NCBI GenBank assembly: GCA_000727475.1
Contig: KL647318.1
Location: 1,273,649 to 1,337,648, forward strand
Length of the DNA stretch: 64,000 bases
Source of the DNA: Sarcocystis neurona
Lineage: Eukaryota; Apicomplexa; Conoidasida; Eucoccidiorida; Sarcocystidae
Direction: 5' to 3'
The notes under the pieces: generated by a model
The model's input: only the letters and a program-made list of their open reading frames with translations
Told to the model about the DNA's origin: nothing
The model's database searches: none
Shown here: positions 44,460-56,390 of the stretch, one piece after another
Layout: every line of letters begins with the position of its first letter
How positions within the stretch are numbered: position 1 is the stretch's first letter
Position numbers and translations under genes: made by a program

Positions 44460-44700
44460 GTGCAGATGCATATATATATATATATATTTATGTATATGTC
44501 TGTATGCGAATACGCACATACATATGTGTGTATATATAGAGAGAGAGTGAGGCGTGTACACACGTGTACGTGTACACGCCTATATACATGTACACACACA
44601 GATATAAACATGTATGCACACACAGAGAGAGATACACACATACACATATCCACACAAAGATGTACATATAGATATATATGCGTAGCAACATAAATTGATA
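44460..44700. repeat. TATA/CACA microsatellite
   Basis: TATATATATATATATT near 44470-44488, TATATATAGAGAGAGAG near 44530-44548, then ACACACAGA/CATA to 44700. Confidence 0.8.
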
Positions 44701-47029
44701 TACACACGGAAAAAATCAGCAGGGCGTTACCGGAAAGAGCTACAGGTGAGATACGAGGACGTGAGGCTTCTATCTATTGGGCACGGTACACCCACATGGC
44801 ATCGGAGGGATAAGCCGCGCCTGCACGTATATCTACGCACCCGTACACGCTGGAAATCAGGCGGGGAATGCTGGTATTTCACACAGGGTAGCTGCACACC
44901 TTGTCTGCTCCTTTCTAACCCTGCGTCGCAGCTTGCTGTCGCTGCTGCTGCGAAGTCTGTCGCTTCCCGCCTGCATTTTCTGCTGCTGCCACGCGCTTAC
45001 TCCATGGTATGTGAGACGGCGAAAAACATTCGCTCTTCCTCTCTGTTATGCAGAGAAAAGGCAGCAGAGTCGGCCTGATTGGGCAGCTCGAATTTGTAAT
45101 GCTTCTGCAGCGAAAGAAAATTCAAGTCTTTTGAGTCAGCGAGCGGCAGCAGTACCCACACAGCAGGCGCAGTTACACCACAGCAGCAGCACGAGCACAG
45201 GATCAGCTCAACGCGTTATTACTCCCTAAACCGGTGCTGCAGCAGCAGGAGTACCTCTCCATCAGAACAGCAACTCCTCGGACAACAGGGTCTTGTAGAC
45301 AACACAGCAGCACCGGCGGGAGCAGTAGGGCAGCGCCAAAGTCCATAAAAACAGTATTTTACGGAGTCAAACTCACCGCAGCACCGTGAGCGTCTGCGAC
45401 AGCAAGAACGGTGCAGGCAGCTAAAGCAGGGCCATTCGCATCACGCACATTACCAGAACAACCTGTACCCACCCGCAACAGCAGCTGTCCTACACACACT
45501 CGCCGCAGGTGCCGCAGCTGGAGCCTACTACACCTTCCGACTAACAGTGGCAACGGTTCTGCGGGTCAAAACATGAAGGCAGTAATTCTATGGTGCACGC
45601 GTCCCCCCCGTCCCCTTCAAGTGGCAGCCGCTTTTCTGATATAATTTTCACCGTCCGATACGCGGTGAGCTGCGGCAAATGATTCTATCGCCAGTGTATT
45701 TGGTTTATTACGTCTTTTTTAACACACAGTTGACCCCAGCTTTCTAAACGCTGATAGATACGTCCCCGTTAGACACTTCTGTGGTCCCCTGACTTGGCAT
45801 CCTGCGTTTGTCTCGCATGAGGGACAACAACAGTCATGCATCGACGGAATTACGTGGCAGGTTTAACCTAGTTCCTTTTCTAAATTAAAAATGAACGTCA
45901 CGCTTGTGAGAGTAGTATTAATATAGGAAGCGGTACGCACACGTAACTACAGCAGGTAGTTCCTGGCCGTCTCTAAGCAGCGACACCAGTTCTTCCTGGA
46001 TGATACCTCCTCGCTCTCCCGTCGTACATGGAAAGATTGAAATACGGGAAGGCAGTCACGTCGTCTTCCCTGTTCTGTCTTCGTTGCACTACACCACTGC
46101 AAAAGAAACTATGAAGTCTCTATATAAAGGTGTGTAAGTCTTTGCGCTCCTGCCTAAGTGGTCGCTACCGTCAGGAGCCAGCTGCTGCGCAGGTGTGTTT
46201 ACCTCACTGGCATCAGTCCCAAGCTTGGAAGTGTCTACACAGGGACACACATAAGCCTAAGTACCCGATCTCATATATTGCTACACTTATAAACGTAAAC
46301 ACACACACACACACACACATGTGGACTACACCGGTATGTCTCTTTCCCATATCCACGAAGGAGAAGGATCGCGAAGACGCATCTCGCCTTCACTTCCATT
46401 GACCGCTGACAACGGCATTGGGTCCTTGCAGCCAGAACTGCAGAGTCTGTGGACGAGGTCCAAGTTTCTCTCCTCGACGAGCATCACACACGCAAGCATT
46501 AGCTTCTGCCTTATACGCACTAACGTTTGCCGTACGCGCTAGTAGCCACTCGTACTTTTAGTGTCGCCTCCACACCAGTTTAACTTCCGCAATGCTGACA
46601 CACGGAGTGCTCCTCTCCTCTCCCCCAATTAAATTGATATGTCTCAACTCTGCCATGCATCAGAGACACATGTTATTCCGTTCGTCCTGGTTCCATTTCA
46701 TTGCAGTCTCTCATCCCCTGAAGTAACTGACACTTCGGTTTCTTCCAACTTCCACGAGTACCTTGCTAGAGTCGACTTTTAAAACCTCTACTTTCGCTCT
46801 GTGTGGGAGAAGGGGGATACGCGCTGTAATTCATGTCACACAGTCTTCGCTGTCTTACAACCGCTAAGAAATATATTTATCATGTTGCAAGGGGTCCCTT
46901 CTTATGGACTGTTCTCGTGTGGGGACTTCTTTAGGTAACTCTGCATTCAAATGTGCGTGATTCTCCTTTTCATGAATCGTCGCTCCAAATTCGTGAAGGC
47001 ATGCTCCTTGACAAGGTGGCCCATTTGCT
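44701..47029. other. Spacer with a CAG-rich island at about 45.0-45.5 kb
   Basis: GCAGCAG clusters between 45050 and 45520 are open in two plus frames (one Gln/Ala/Leu-rich, RAQDQLNALLLPKPVLQQQE). A (CA)n run occurs at 46298-46319. No gene can be assigned. Confidence 0.4.
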
Positions 47030-47416
47030 GACACAGACTGGGACATTTCTCACCTATTTGAAGAGTTTTCTCTTTTATTTGCATACGCCATCTTCGGCCC
47101 TACGATGGCGTTGCACTTTCTCCGGTTTTCTTTACCGCGTAACTCTTTCTACTCATCGTCGGCTGGTGTGTCGCTTGTCCCTGACACACATTATCTCTCT
47201 AGTCATTGTGTGTGTGCTTTGACACCGACTGGGATATTTCTCACCTATTTGAAGAGCTTTCTGTTTTGTTTGCGAATGTCACTTTTCGCTCATCAGTGGC
47301 GTTGCACTTTATGTGGCTTTCTTCATCGCGTAACACTTGCTACACAAAAGGTTATCGTCTGCTGGTGTGTCGCTTGTCCTGACACACATTCTCTGTCTAA
47401 TCAGTGGGAGTGTGCA
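47030..47416. repeat. Tandem duplication of a 191-bp unit
   Basis: Copy 1 begins GACACAGACTGGGACATTTC at 47030, copy 2 GACACCGACTGGGATATTTC at 47221. CACCTATTTGAAGAG, GGCGTTGCACTTT and GCTGGTGTGTCGCTTGTCC recur in order. Substitutions and small indels separate the copies. Confidence 0.95.
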
Positions 47417-48444
47417 CCTTCCTATGGTGGTATGCCCCTCACTAACATCTGCTGTCCATTCATCCTTAGCCGACACGGCGTCGATCTTTGCCCTTTTTCT
47501 CGCTAGGGACTGTGTTCTACTCTTACCTATTGCTGATTCACTCTTAATTGACATGATGCTTCCCTCCTGAGATTGCAAAGTGTGTTGTCTTTTGAGAAGC
47601 TTTCGTCACTGACATCTGCTCGAACTTTCGGCCTCAGTGACGCGCCGTGATTAACCCTTCACGTCCACGTGATGCGGTGTTCCCTAGAAAACATCTGTTT
47701 CCTGGTATTTCCTATCCACTCACTTTTCAGTGACGTACGAAAACGTACCTTTTGGCCACCGTTTGTGTCCACTACTTGCATTCTCCTACATGAGATCACC
47801 TGCTTGCCTGATTCACTTATCAGCGCAACGAATGGACTGATGAGCTCTCCGTACTAGTGGCTCGGCATTAAAGCGATACATACCTAGGAGCGTAGTGGAC
47901 ACTGACACACTGACATCCTCTCCTTGCAGTGACATGTGACAGCGCTCATCACCTCATACCGCCATATACGCAGAAATCGCTTTCCGGGCTCGTAAACTAT
48001 ACACAAGGACGCACGCTTGTACAATCACACCCGGACAGAGGTGGTGATGGGTACGTACAGACGCGAATCATGGGTGTATGTGAATCAGTACACCCTAAGG
48101 ATGGACCTAGCGGAAGATGAGCTCGCAACCAGCAGGAAAAAGTCAGTTTTCACTAGAAAAATATCAGAATGTACTTGTTACTATTAGGGCTGTGAAGCGG
48201 AGCAAACGCAAATGTGCATTGTTTTCATCGTGTCGCCTGATCCATCCGCTGGCGCATTGAAGTCTCTACTCTGCACCCTGCTATGCGGACACACTTCGCA
48301 GCGGGGTCGTCAGCTTCCCAAGTAATCAGTGACACGTGTGGCGGTACACCGTCTCTCTTGGAGTGACCCCAGTCTTTCTGTCGCTGTACAAGGCTATACC
48401 CCGTGACTGACACACCTGGCACGAGCAAGCACCCTTCTCTGGCA

Positions 48445-48463
48445 GGAGGATTCAAGATCCTCC
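48445..48463. other. 7-bp hairpin
   Basis: GGAGGAT (48445-48451) and ATCCTCC (48457-48463) are perfectly complementary around TCAAG. Confidence 0.8.
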
Positions 48464-48541
48464 GGTATGCTGAAAGCAGACCGAGCAGTTTAGAGACTGC
48501 AGATGGCTGGACTACTGAAGCACGTGTCACTCTGTGTTTTT

Positions 48542-48569
48542 CCTTATAGGAGAAGCGTGTCCTATAAGG
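48542..48569. other. Perfect 10-bp hairpin
   Basis: CCTTATAGGA (48542-48551) pairs exactly with TCCTATAAGG (48560-48569) around an 8-nt loop. It lies just upstream of the purine-rich island. Confidence 0.88.
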
Positions 48570-48589
48570 CTTGTACGGTCATGTAGTCA

Positions 48590-48960
48590 GACTTCTAAAG
48601 GGATTGGGGACGGCAAGAGGAAAACGAAAAGGGAGCGTGAGTAGCAGAGAAAGCCAAACGAAACGGAGAGATCACGAAAGAGAAACTGGAGCCAGGACGG
48701 AAAGAGGAAGGCGGGGATTGAAGGGCAGACAGCAACAAGGACAATACGGGAAATAGACAGGAAGAACGACGAAAGGAGGAAGAGAGAGGCAAAGCGAACG
48801 AGGAAGGGGAACAGAGTAGGGATGGCAGAACACGTCAAAGGGAAGACAGACGCATCGCGGATGCCACACCCAAGGAGGCACCAGAGACAGAGAATGGACA
48901 AATAAATCGAAGGAGAAAACGGCAGACAACGTGGTGGAATGAGTTCAACCTGAGTAGCAA
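48590..48960 (+). other. Purine-rich island
   Basis: GA-biased plus strand (AGAGAAACTGG, GGAAAGAGGAAGG types) within balanced DNA, resembling the 5' parts of importin introns 2 and 7. Long open frames on the minus strand (48587-49012) are a consequence of this bias. Confidence 0.7.
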
Positions 48961-49512
48961 AGGAACCAGAAGATGGCGGTAAACCGTTGAGCGTAACTAG
49001 GCGGCTTCGCACAAATATGGACGCACTGCTCTGCAGGTGGGTAGACGAAGGCCGTCGTAAAGCTGTGTTCGCCTAAGTAGAACGCATGGAAACTTCAGTT
49101 TGACGGAAGGTCCCTTCCTAGTACAGGTATATTTTGCGTTCTTGTAGTGTCTGCTGTACAGAGAGGCCCTTGTTAGACGGATCCCGTTGCACGTGAGCAC
49201 GTTTAGTGTATCGCATCAACGCGGTGTATGGAGGGCAGCGGCAGTGGTACTATGTAATATCAAGAGCGTTCCCACCCGTGCGCAGACCCACCTGCACACC
49301 TCCACGCAAGCACACTCGCGTGTGTCCTTCCACCTGCTCACGCATATTCGAAGGCGTACACTTGCACAACACCTACGGAAGTGTACAGCTACGGCCGCAC
49401 AGTCTTTTCACTGTACAGAGGACACACATGCGTGTACGTGGGGGAACATCTATGGGCGTGTGAGTACACATACACATACTTTTGTGTATACATCTCTTCA
49501 CACACTCTGGCA

Positions 49513-50052
49513 TCAACAGAAGCACCTACCGCGAATATTCGTTCTCCATTCCCCCAGTTTCTTCCAGGCAGCAAGCTCGCGCTTCCGTTGACAACTGGGG
49601 CACACTGTGTCCACAGCAGCGTCAACAATCAGTGTTCTCTCCTGTCCCAGGTGCTGCATATGATTTTCCTTTGCACCACAGCATGGGCAGCGACCGCCCG
49701 CTTTCTCTGTCAGTTCAGGGCTGCCGGTGAACCGTCTCCTGCTCCTGCTGCGCGCGCTTGTCGAGCGTCTGCTGCTCGCTGGCGGCTCCGACCGCGATAA
49801 GGAGCTACGCAGTCGCGACCAGACCGACGCACCAGGGCCACTGTTGCTGTTTTCAGTTGCGGCAGCAACTTGGTACCCCCCAGTGCCGTGAGCAGCAGCA
49901 TTAGTTGCAGGTACAGTAGCCACGTCAAACACAGCAGCTCCAGGAATACCAACAGGCGTGCGTGCAGGAGACGGGACAGCAGCAATCTGGGGCGGGGGAG
50001 CATGCGGCACGTGCTCTGGGTGGCGCCCTTGCGGCCGCCGCGATGGCACGTG
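49513..50052 (-). CDS. Candidate minus-strand exon with paired CxxC motifs
   Basis: Open minus frame of about 180 codons that starts at a textbook acceptor (TTTTTTCCTTTGTGTAG, ending at 50053) and has no ATG at its start, so it would be an internal exon. The N-terminal two thirds is Pro/Ala, then Ser/Arg-rich and probably disordered. The C-terminal part carries GRCPCCGAKENH, then about 20 residues on VCPSCQRKREL: two CxxC pairs that could bind zinc like a zinc ribbon. It ends at a TGA at 49513, or is spliced at GTAGGT about 12 bases earlier. A neighbouring frame is Leu-rich and also open. No named family is recognised. Confidence 0.4.
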   Translation of the reverse strand, partial: HVPSRRPQGRHPEHVPHAPPPQIAAVPSPARTPVGIPGAAVFDVATVPATNAAAHGTGGYQVAAATENSNSGPGASVWSRLRSSLSRSEPPASSRRSTSARSRSRRRFTGSPELTEKAGGRCPCCGAKENHMQHLGQERTLIVDAAVDTVCPSCQRKRELAAWKKLGEWRTNIRGRCFC

Positions 50053-52000
50053 CTACACAAAGGAAAAAACGCAAGGCAGCAACAGCCGCGACATCCGCAC
50101 AAACCGAAGGAAAAGCACGTATATTGAAATGAATCGAATTTAGGAGACCCAGGGAGTGGACGCAGGCAAGGAATGAGTGTAACTCTTCCGGTCTAAGCTA
50201 AACTCAGACACACAGATGTACTGTCGTATGCACGTAGGTATTCGTACGTATGGGTGCCACGGCTCCTCTGCCCATCCGTAGAAAAGACATCGCACACGTT
50301 CGTGTATACGTGCACCCCGACAGGGACGCGTGCGTACGTCTCTCCACATGGGACCACAGGAGACACGAGAATTGTGCCGCACGCAGATGCGGCTGCGAAA
50401 GACATCGGCCCCGCGCATTCTTAGAGGAGTACCTTCGTACAGAGAAAGAAAAGCACCCGCCGCAAACATCTTCGGCCCTCCACGTACTATATTTCTCCTC
50501 CACGAGAGACACACGTATACCGTGTATACGCTCTCACAAGTATACATAGGGTCCTACGATGTCCACTTTCACACGCCTCCAGGCCAACGTCATTAATAGC
50601 GACCCTTGAAGGTGCTGCCCGTGTCAAATTATTTCTACACGTACCAGATACACACCAACTAGTAGGTACGAATATGTATATGCACGTGGATGGTGTGATC
50701 GGCATCCACAGAAGCAAAGCTGCGCAGACAGCAATAAACCGATGCAGTACGTACGTCTACGCAGAAAAAGCAATATATATATATATATATACGCACGATG
50801 AAAAGAGGCACATACGAAGTTACACACCACATACTCGTCTGCAACTGCTCATGAAGACCCTGCGACGTGATGACCGCTCGCACCGAGATCCACACACCGC
50901 CGACTGGCCGACGCACGGGCACTACGCAGTGAACGCGCGGATGCACAGGACTACTCTAGATCCCACGCGAATGTATCTGTGTGTGTACGTATATATAAGA
51001 TGTCAGTGCAACGCCGTTGTTGCTCACCGTCGGCTGCACTCCTCTCGGAGCGCTGGTAGAGCGTTGGTGGGTGTCATCGCTTGCCTGCCTAATCCTGTAG
51101 CCTGAGAGAAACCTGGTTGGATCATATTGACGCGGGGTGCCCAACATCACCTTTTCTTCGTGGATCACCGCTAGTGGCCTCATTGTGGCTAATGTAACCG
51201 GTCAGTTTTTGTCTGCTGTCTGTGTGCTAAGGAGCAGGGATACTGTCCTCGTGTCTTTGTAGTAGTCAGCGTCGCCCTTCTTGGGGAGTCGTGTCGCGGC
51301 AGGTGTTTTTCTACCTTCCCGTAGTGCTTCTGTCAGCGAAAACTGTTCTTTGGCCCAGTGCGGCCGCCGGTGCTGCGTCTGTTTCTCTGGTGTCGCAATA
51401 TGTAGTCAAATTCCACGCTCTGCACTGGGCAGGCTCTATCACTTTTGCGTGTACTCCTGCAGTTATACAGTGTTCTCTCGCGGTAGGTCGTAATAGCTGT
51501 CACGCGTGCCGCTGTTCTACCTATCAATGTAATATTTGTTGGTCACAATATATGCTCTGTTGCCCTCGTCTTCGAGGTGGTTGTGGGCGGGGTGCTGCTG
51601 TAACTGTGGTCCAGAAGTGTCGCTAGGGACACGGTGAAAGGGCCTTGCTGTTGTTATTGGCCTCGTGCGTTGCGGCTGCCGCTAGCGCAGGTGTCGTCAA
51701 TGTTGATGCCTCCTGTTCCTGATACGTGCGTCTGCTGCTGCTGGGTAGTGCGTTGGAACTGGCAATCCAGGCCTCTGTGAGGATGACGCACGAGGGGCTG
51801 CTAATGCGTAAGTTCATCCTGCGTTTCGCCTGCCGCACAGACACACACACAGTGGTGCGCTGAGACAGAAGTGGTGGTGCTGTCGAACCTAGGTTAGGGG
51901 ATGCTGCAGAACTCTCCATGGTGCATTTTGTGCTGCTGCGCGTACTATGAGAGAACATGGCAAACGGCAAAAGAGACAATGCGAGAGAATACGGGGCGGC
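50053..52000. other. Spacer, open on both strands in places
   Basis: 50204-50512 (minus) and 50250-50549 (plus) are both open over the same bases, and 51623-51979 (minus) is open. There is a TATATATATA run at 50774-50790. Upstream exons of the minus-strand CxxC candidate could lie here, but none can be picked out. Confidence 0.35.
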
Positions 52001-53300
52001 GCACCGGGAGGTCCAGCAGGCACCAGAACTGACGGAAGAACTCGAGGCACAAGCAGCAATGCGAGTGGCCTACACAGGCTTGGGAGATGGAGTGCTGTGA
52101 GCAGCAGGAATGGTAGAAGCGGGACGAGTACAAAGACAGTCACACGTCGGCAACGGCAAACTATGCGAACAGCTGTGTCACAGGAAGAAATAATATTTTC
52201 AAGCAGCGTCTCTGCCGGAACGCACATGCATCCCACACAGCAGTCTTGTAACAACAGCAGCAGCGGAAGGCTAACGAAGGCCAAGCCGCAACACCACACA
52301 TACCGCCGAGAAGATACGAGAAGGAAAGTGGTCCACAGTCTTTCCGCAGCAGCGCAGCTACTAGATACTGCAAGGAATCCGCTATGCCACATCTGAAGCT
52401 AGGATCCTTATGCAATGCTAAAACCTTTGACATGTGGCGCCTAATTTCAAAAAAAGACAATAATGTGAGCAATACGAATGACTACACTTCTTCCGTTAAA
52501 GGGTCGAATTTTACGGCACAAACAGTAGCACACCTTGTACCTATTCGCAGGTGAACACTCTCAGCAGCCTCACGCAAAATACCAGCTGTAAAACAAGCCA
52601 CACAGGGCCAGAGAAGTAGACACGAGAAAAAGTGAGGAAGAGCATTCCCACCAACACGAGGACACCAGCCAGGATACAAGAGTAGTGGAACAAGGCACAG
52701 GTCGCGTCGGGCTTTGTAAAACAGGCTTCAAATCATAGGGCCGCGAGGTAGAGAGGCACCGCAGCGGCACACAGCAGCCGCGTGCGAGCCAACAGGAAGT
52801 AGCGCGAATGTTAAATGGAGCAGCCGGCAAACAGCATGAAGTACTAGAGTGTCAGGTTGAGGACGGCACCGCCGCACCAGTACTAGAAAGAGCTTTGCGT
52901 ACTAGCAAATCTGAGGAAAAAACCATACGCTGGAGTCACTGTAGCCACAGCATTAAGGAAGGACATTACGAGGTCTTACAGCAGGGAGAATATCCTTACA
53001 GGAGGAGATGGAAGAGCACACAAGACGCAGCATACAGCACTACACGAGAAGTGGACGTTGTTGGGCAACGAAAAAAGCCTGTCAGCCCGTGATTGTCAGC
53101 GTCAGCGATCAAAGACCAGCAGGACTTGTCGCAGTGAAGAAGGCACAGCGCATCCGCACCAGGAAGAAAGGGATTTGCCAGTGAAGAATTCAAGCGGCCG
53201 CTCCGAGTGACCAACAAATAGAGAAACGGTGTCGCTTGAGAAACCACATGGCATGGAAAGAGGCTATGTAGCAGTAGCACCAGGAGCAGGCATTACAGTA
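52001..53300. other. CAG-bearing segment, no assigned gene
   Basis: Purine-biased plus strand with interspersed CAGCAG. Frames 51947-52396 and 52808-53092 (plus) are open and of ordinary composition (for example VEDGTAAPVLERALRTSKSE) but isolated. It may hold short exons or decayed repeat. Confidence 0.25.
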
Positions 53301-54600
53301 TCACCGCGGCTAGACTGTGCTGACGCACTAAAAGAACGGACACCGCAGTCGGCACGGCTCATGCAGACCAGATATTTAAACCACTCTGAAGAGCCACGAA
53401 AATGCTAAGGTATCCCTTTTAAAGCATTCATACGGCCGAGCCCTAAACGAGGAATAAACTGATTGCCTTCATACAGCTTTGTGTACAGGCACAGACGTAT
53501 GCATCTGCATCTAGAGCAGGTATCTGCAAAGAGACAAGAATACCGTTTCTCACAACAATGCAGAAGGCAGCTGCTAGTGAAGCACTAGATTTGTGCTAGC
53601 GTAAATCTTGATACACGTACATAATTTTACCACATACACTATGGAGAGATACAACTACGGAGGATGTTTCTACAACGCGAAGCTGACGTTAGAACAGGAC
53701 ACACAGCCTGTCCTCCCTCCTCTTCCATTAAGCCACTCCAACTTTTATTCATGCACTTCGAGTATGACAAGTCGTCACCGTGCAGGCCTTCCGCTTCTCA
53801 ATTTTCAGCACCCTCACACCCCGCCACTAGGAGAGGTCGCGAGTCCGCAGATCCCCGTGTGTTCACCCGCTGACTGCACCATCCATCAGCGGATTAACGG
53901 CGGCACGGAATTTGACTGCATCTATACCAGAACAACGGAGTGCCCTAACGGCTGTTCAGACCGGTGCTGCCATCCCTACGAGCTCAAAGCTTTTCCCGAT
54001 TAGGCATGCCCTTTAAAAGGTGCGGCTACCAGGCGCCTATAGACAGAAACGTCACGGACTGGGAGACAAACACTTTATAGCAAGACAGACACGGAGTTCG
54101 AGGTAAAGTCACGCTTAAACTGTTCTACGCAACCACCTCAGCTTTAAGCCCTGTGCGCCATATCCCCTCTTTTTAGGTATTCGATTGTCTAGTCAGTGAC
54201 GTAAATTCGGCTTAGGTTAACTTCCTACATCTGCATTCCTATGCGGGATCTCGTCTCGAATAAACCTGAGGCAAAACCGGAAGCCGTCGTTCCCTGAAGC
54301 AGATCAGCACATGCGGAAGAGGTAAGACATTAGAATGGAGCGAACTGGAACAGAAGACCTCAAGGACATTTGGCAAAGATGTGACACAGCGAGAGAGAAA
54401 ATACAGCACTCTTTCGGGAAAACTGGGGTAGGCTGAACCAGACGACCATCAGACAGATCATCCCTGAGTCAGACCCTGCCGTCCCATAGTTGTGCTTGCT
54501 GTAAGACAAGAGGCAGAAAAGGTCAAACATGCGAAGCCGGTGTGAAAAATCACTCTGTTTGTGGAAATACAGCAGAAAGCAAAATCAAAACACTAGGGAG
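53301..54600. other. Spacer without supported gene
   Basis: Balanced composition. The longest plus frame, 53608-54003, is 131 codons but lacks an ATG at its start and a recognisable domain. Confidence 0.45.
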
Positions 54601-54834
54601 GTCAACAAACATCCACGAGTGTACGTGTGTACAGATGTACATACGCACTAATGTATTTGCACGTGGAAACACATAGAGAGATATACGAAAGGAAACAACG
54701 CACAGTGGACTCGACAGAAGATGCAGGCAGAGGCGATCGGTATACGGGTATAGTTCGGCGCTTGAACCACCGCCTTGACCTAAAGCCTCAGCAACCATCT
54801 GCCCACGTGGGGGCAGAGAACTTACGAACGAAAA

Positions 54835-55326
54835 ATGCCTGTGCAATTGTGGACGAGTACGCAAAGTCCTATGGCACTATTTTGTCTTTCTTCTAAAGAA
54901 GGTTCTCTAGAAAGCACACATTTGCGTGTACGTGAGTTCATAGTGGTGTATGCAAATTCGGCAGAAAGACGACACCACACGTTCAGTTCAGCAGGCTACG
55001 CGCCTGGTTTGATCTGCGCTGGGATGTTCAGTCGTGCTTCGAGGCGGAGTTTTGACACAAGGGCGACTGTGGAGTTCCTACTACGGTCCACAGAAGCAAA
55101 CTGGTGTATCGGCATTGCCAAAGACACACGTTTGGCTCTCCGTGTGTGCGGACTGGCGCGCACGCACGCTGATGGGTTCCCGAATACACAGGCATTTACG
55201 GGGCAATTTACATGTATTTACTCCGTGTCTACAGCGGTACCTCTTTTTGACCTGTGCACTGTTACCTTTGAATTTTTCACAGTCAAAACGCGCTTTCGAG
55301 TTCAAAGGAAAATGCCGCACAGTTAA
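54835..55326 (+). other. Unassigned 163-codon open frame
   Basis: ATG at 54835 to stop TAA at 55324-55326 without interruption, ordinary composition, four or more Cys, no signal peptide at the first Met. A second frame overlaps its start (54627-54896). No family recognised. One such frame is expected by chance in a window this long. Confidence 0.2.
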
Positions 55327-56366
55327 ATGTATATATATATGTATATATGTATGCATACGTTTACGTTTGCGCGTTCGGAGAGTGCCAGTGACGGATGTAC
55401 TAGTAGCAGTGATGCCTGTAATGCTGGTAGAGGTAGATTCAGCGTCTTGATTCAAATGAACGGCACGACTTAAAAACACTAGTCTAGACCTCAGCTGACG
55501 TGGTAGCCAGGAGCGGATATCCTTCGGTATGGTATGACCTGTGCGTGCCCTCCCGTTCACCAGCTCAGTCGTTAACGACGTATTGCGGACACGCAAGCAT
55601 GTTCACCGAATCACCTTCCGGTGGACCATGCGCTTACATATCGCACCCGACTATGCCGCTTTACGCATGGAAACAGCCTATCTCGCAGACTAGGAATACA
55701 TGGCGCGAAAAGACGACGGTCATACAACGTGCTTATATACATGTACTGAGTTAAGCTCGGTAAGTAATGCATACGTGCTAGTATCGAGAGCATCCTCTCA
55801 GTGCATGACGGATTATTTACATAAAAAGCCGGACCCACGCAACAGGTCTACCTTTGTGGAGATGGTACTGACACGTAGTAGTGCTCATTTGCAACTTCAA
55901 ATGCGCAGGCTTGCGACAACATGCGGCGCACCAGAACAAGCGTTGGTCAGGCGATAAGTAGCAACGTCTCATGAAACAAATGTCCGTTCACAGGACGACT
56001 ACGTTGTTTGCCACACCGTGATGTCGTTAAAAGTGTCCGGATTCTTGGTCCCTTTAAGGATCGGCTTTAAATGTCACCTGAAACGGGACGTTTTCTTCAA
56101 AACGACTAGCCGGCTTACCAACGTGTGGCATGTACATATACATGCGTATGTATAAAAGTATACATCCGCGTTTGCACAAAAAAGTGTCAATCACGAAAGT
56201 GCTAACGTTCATGCAGTCGTGCGCGTAGTCGAACAACGAGGGAGACTACCACCGTGACTCTCGAACCGATGTGGAGCAGGACAGTCATACCGGAAAGGAC
56301 AGCGAAGCAATGCCTGCGTCGCAAACGCCTTGCCGCGTAGCGTGTCTAGTTTTGTTTTCGTCAGAT

Positions 56367-56390
56367 AACTATGTCCCTAGAGACATAGTT
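56367..56390. other. Perfect 9-bp hairpin
   Basis: AACTATGTC (56367-56375) pairs with GACATAGTT (56382-56390) around CCTAGA. Confidence 0.88.

Noticed and set aside
45222..45232. Telomere-type CCCTAAA motif
   Set aside because: Single occurrence, no array.
51030..51110. Possible tRNA (GGAGCGCTGGTAGAGCG)
   Set aside because: D-arm-like sequence only; no anticodon arm, T-arm or acceptor pairing could be drawn.
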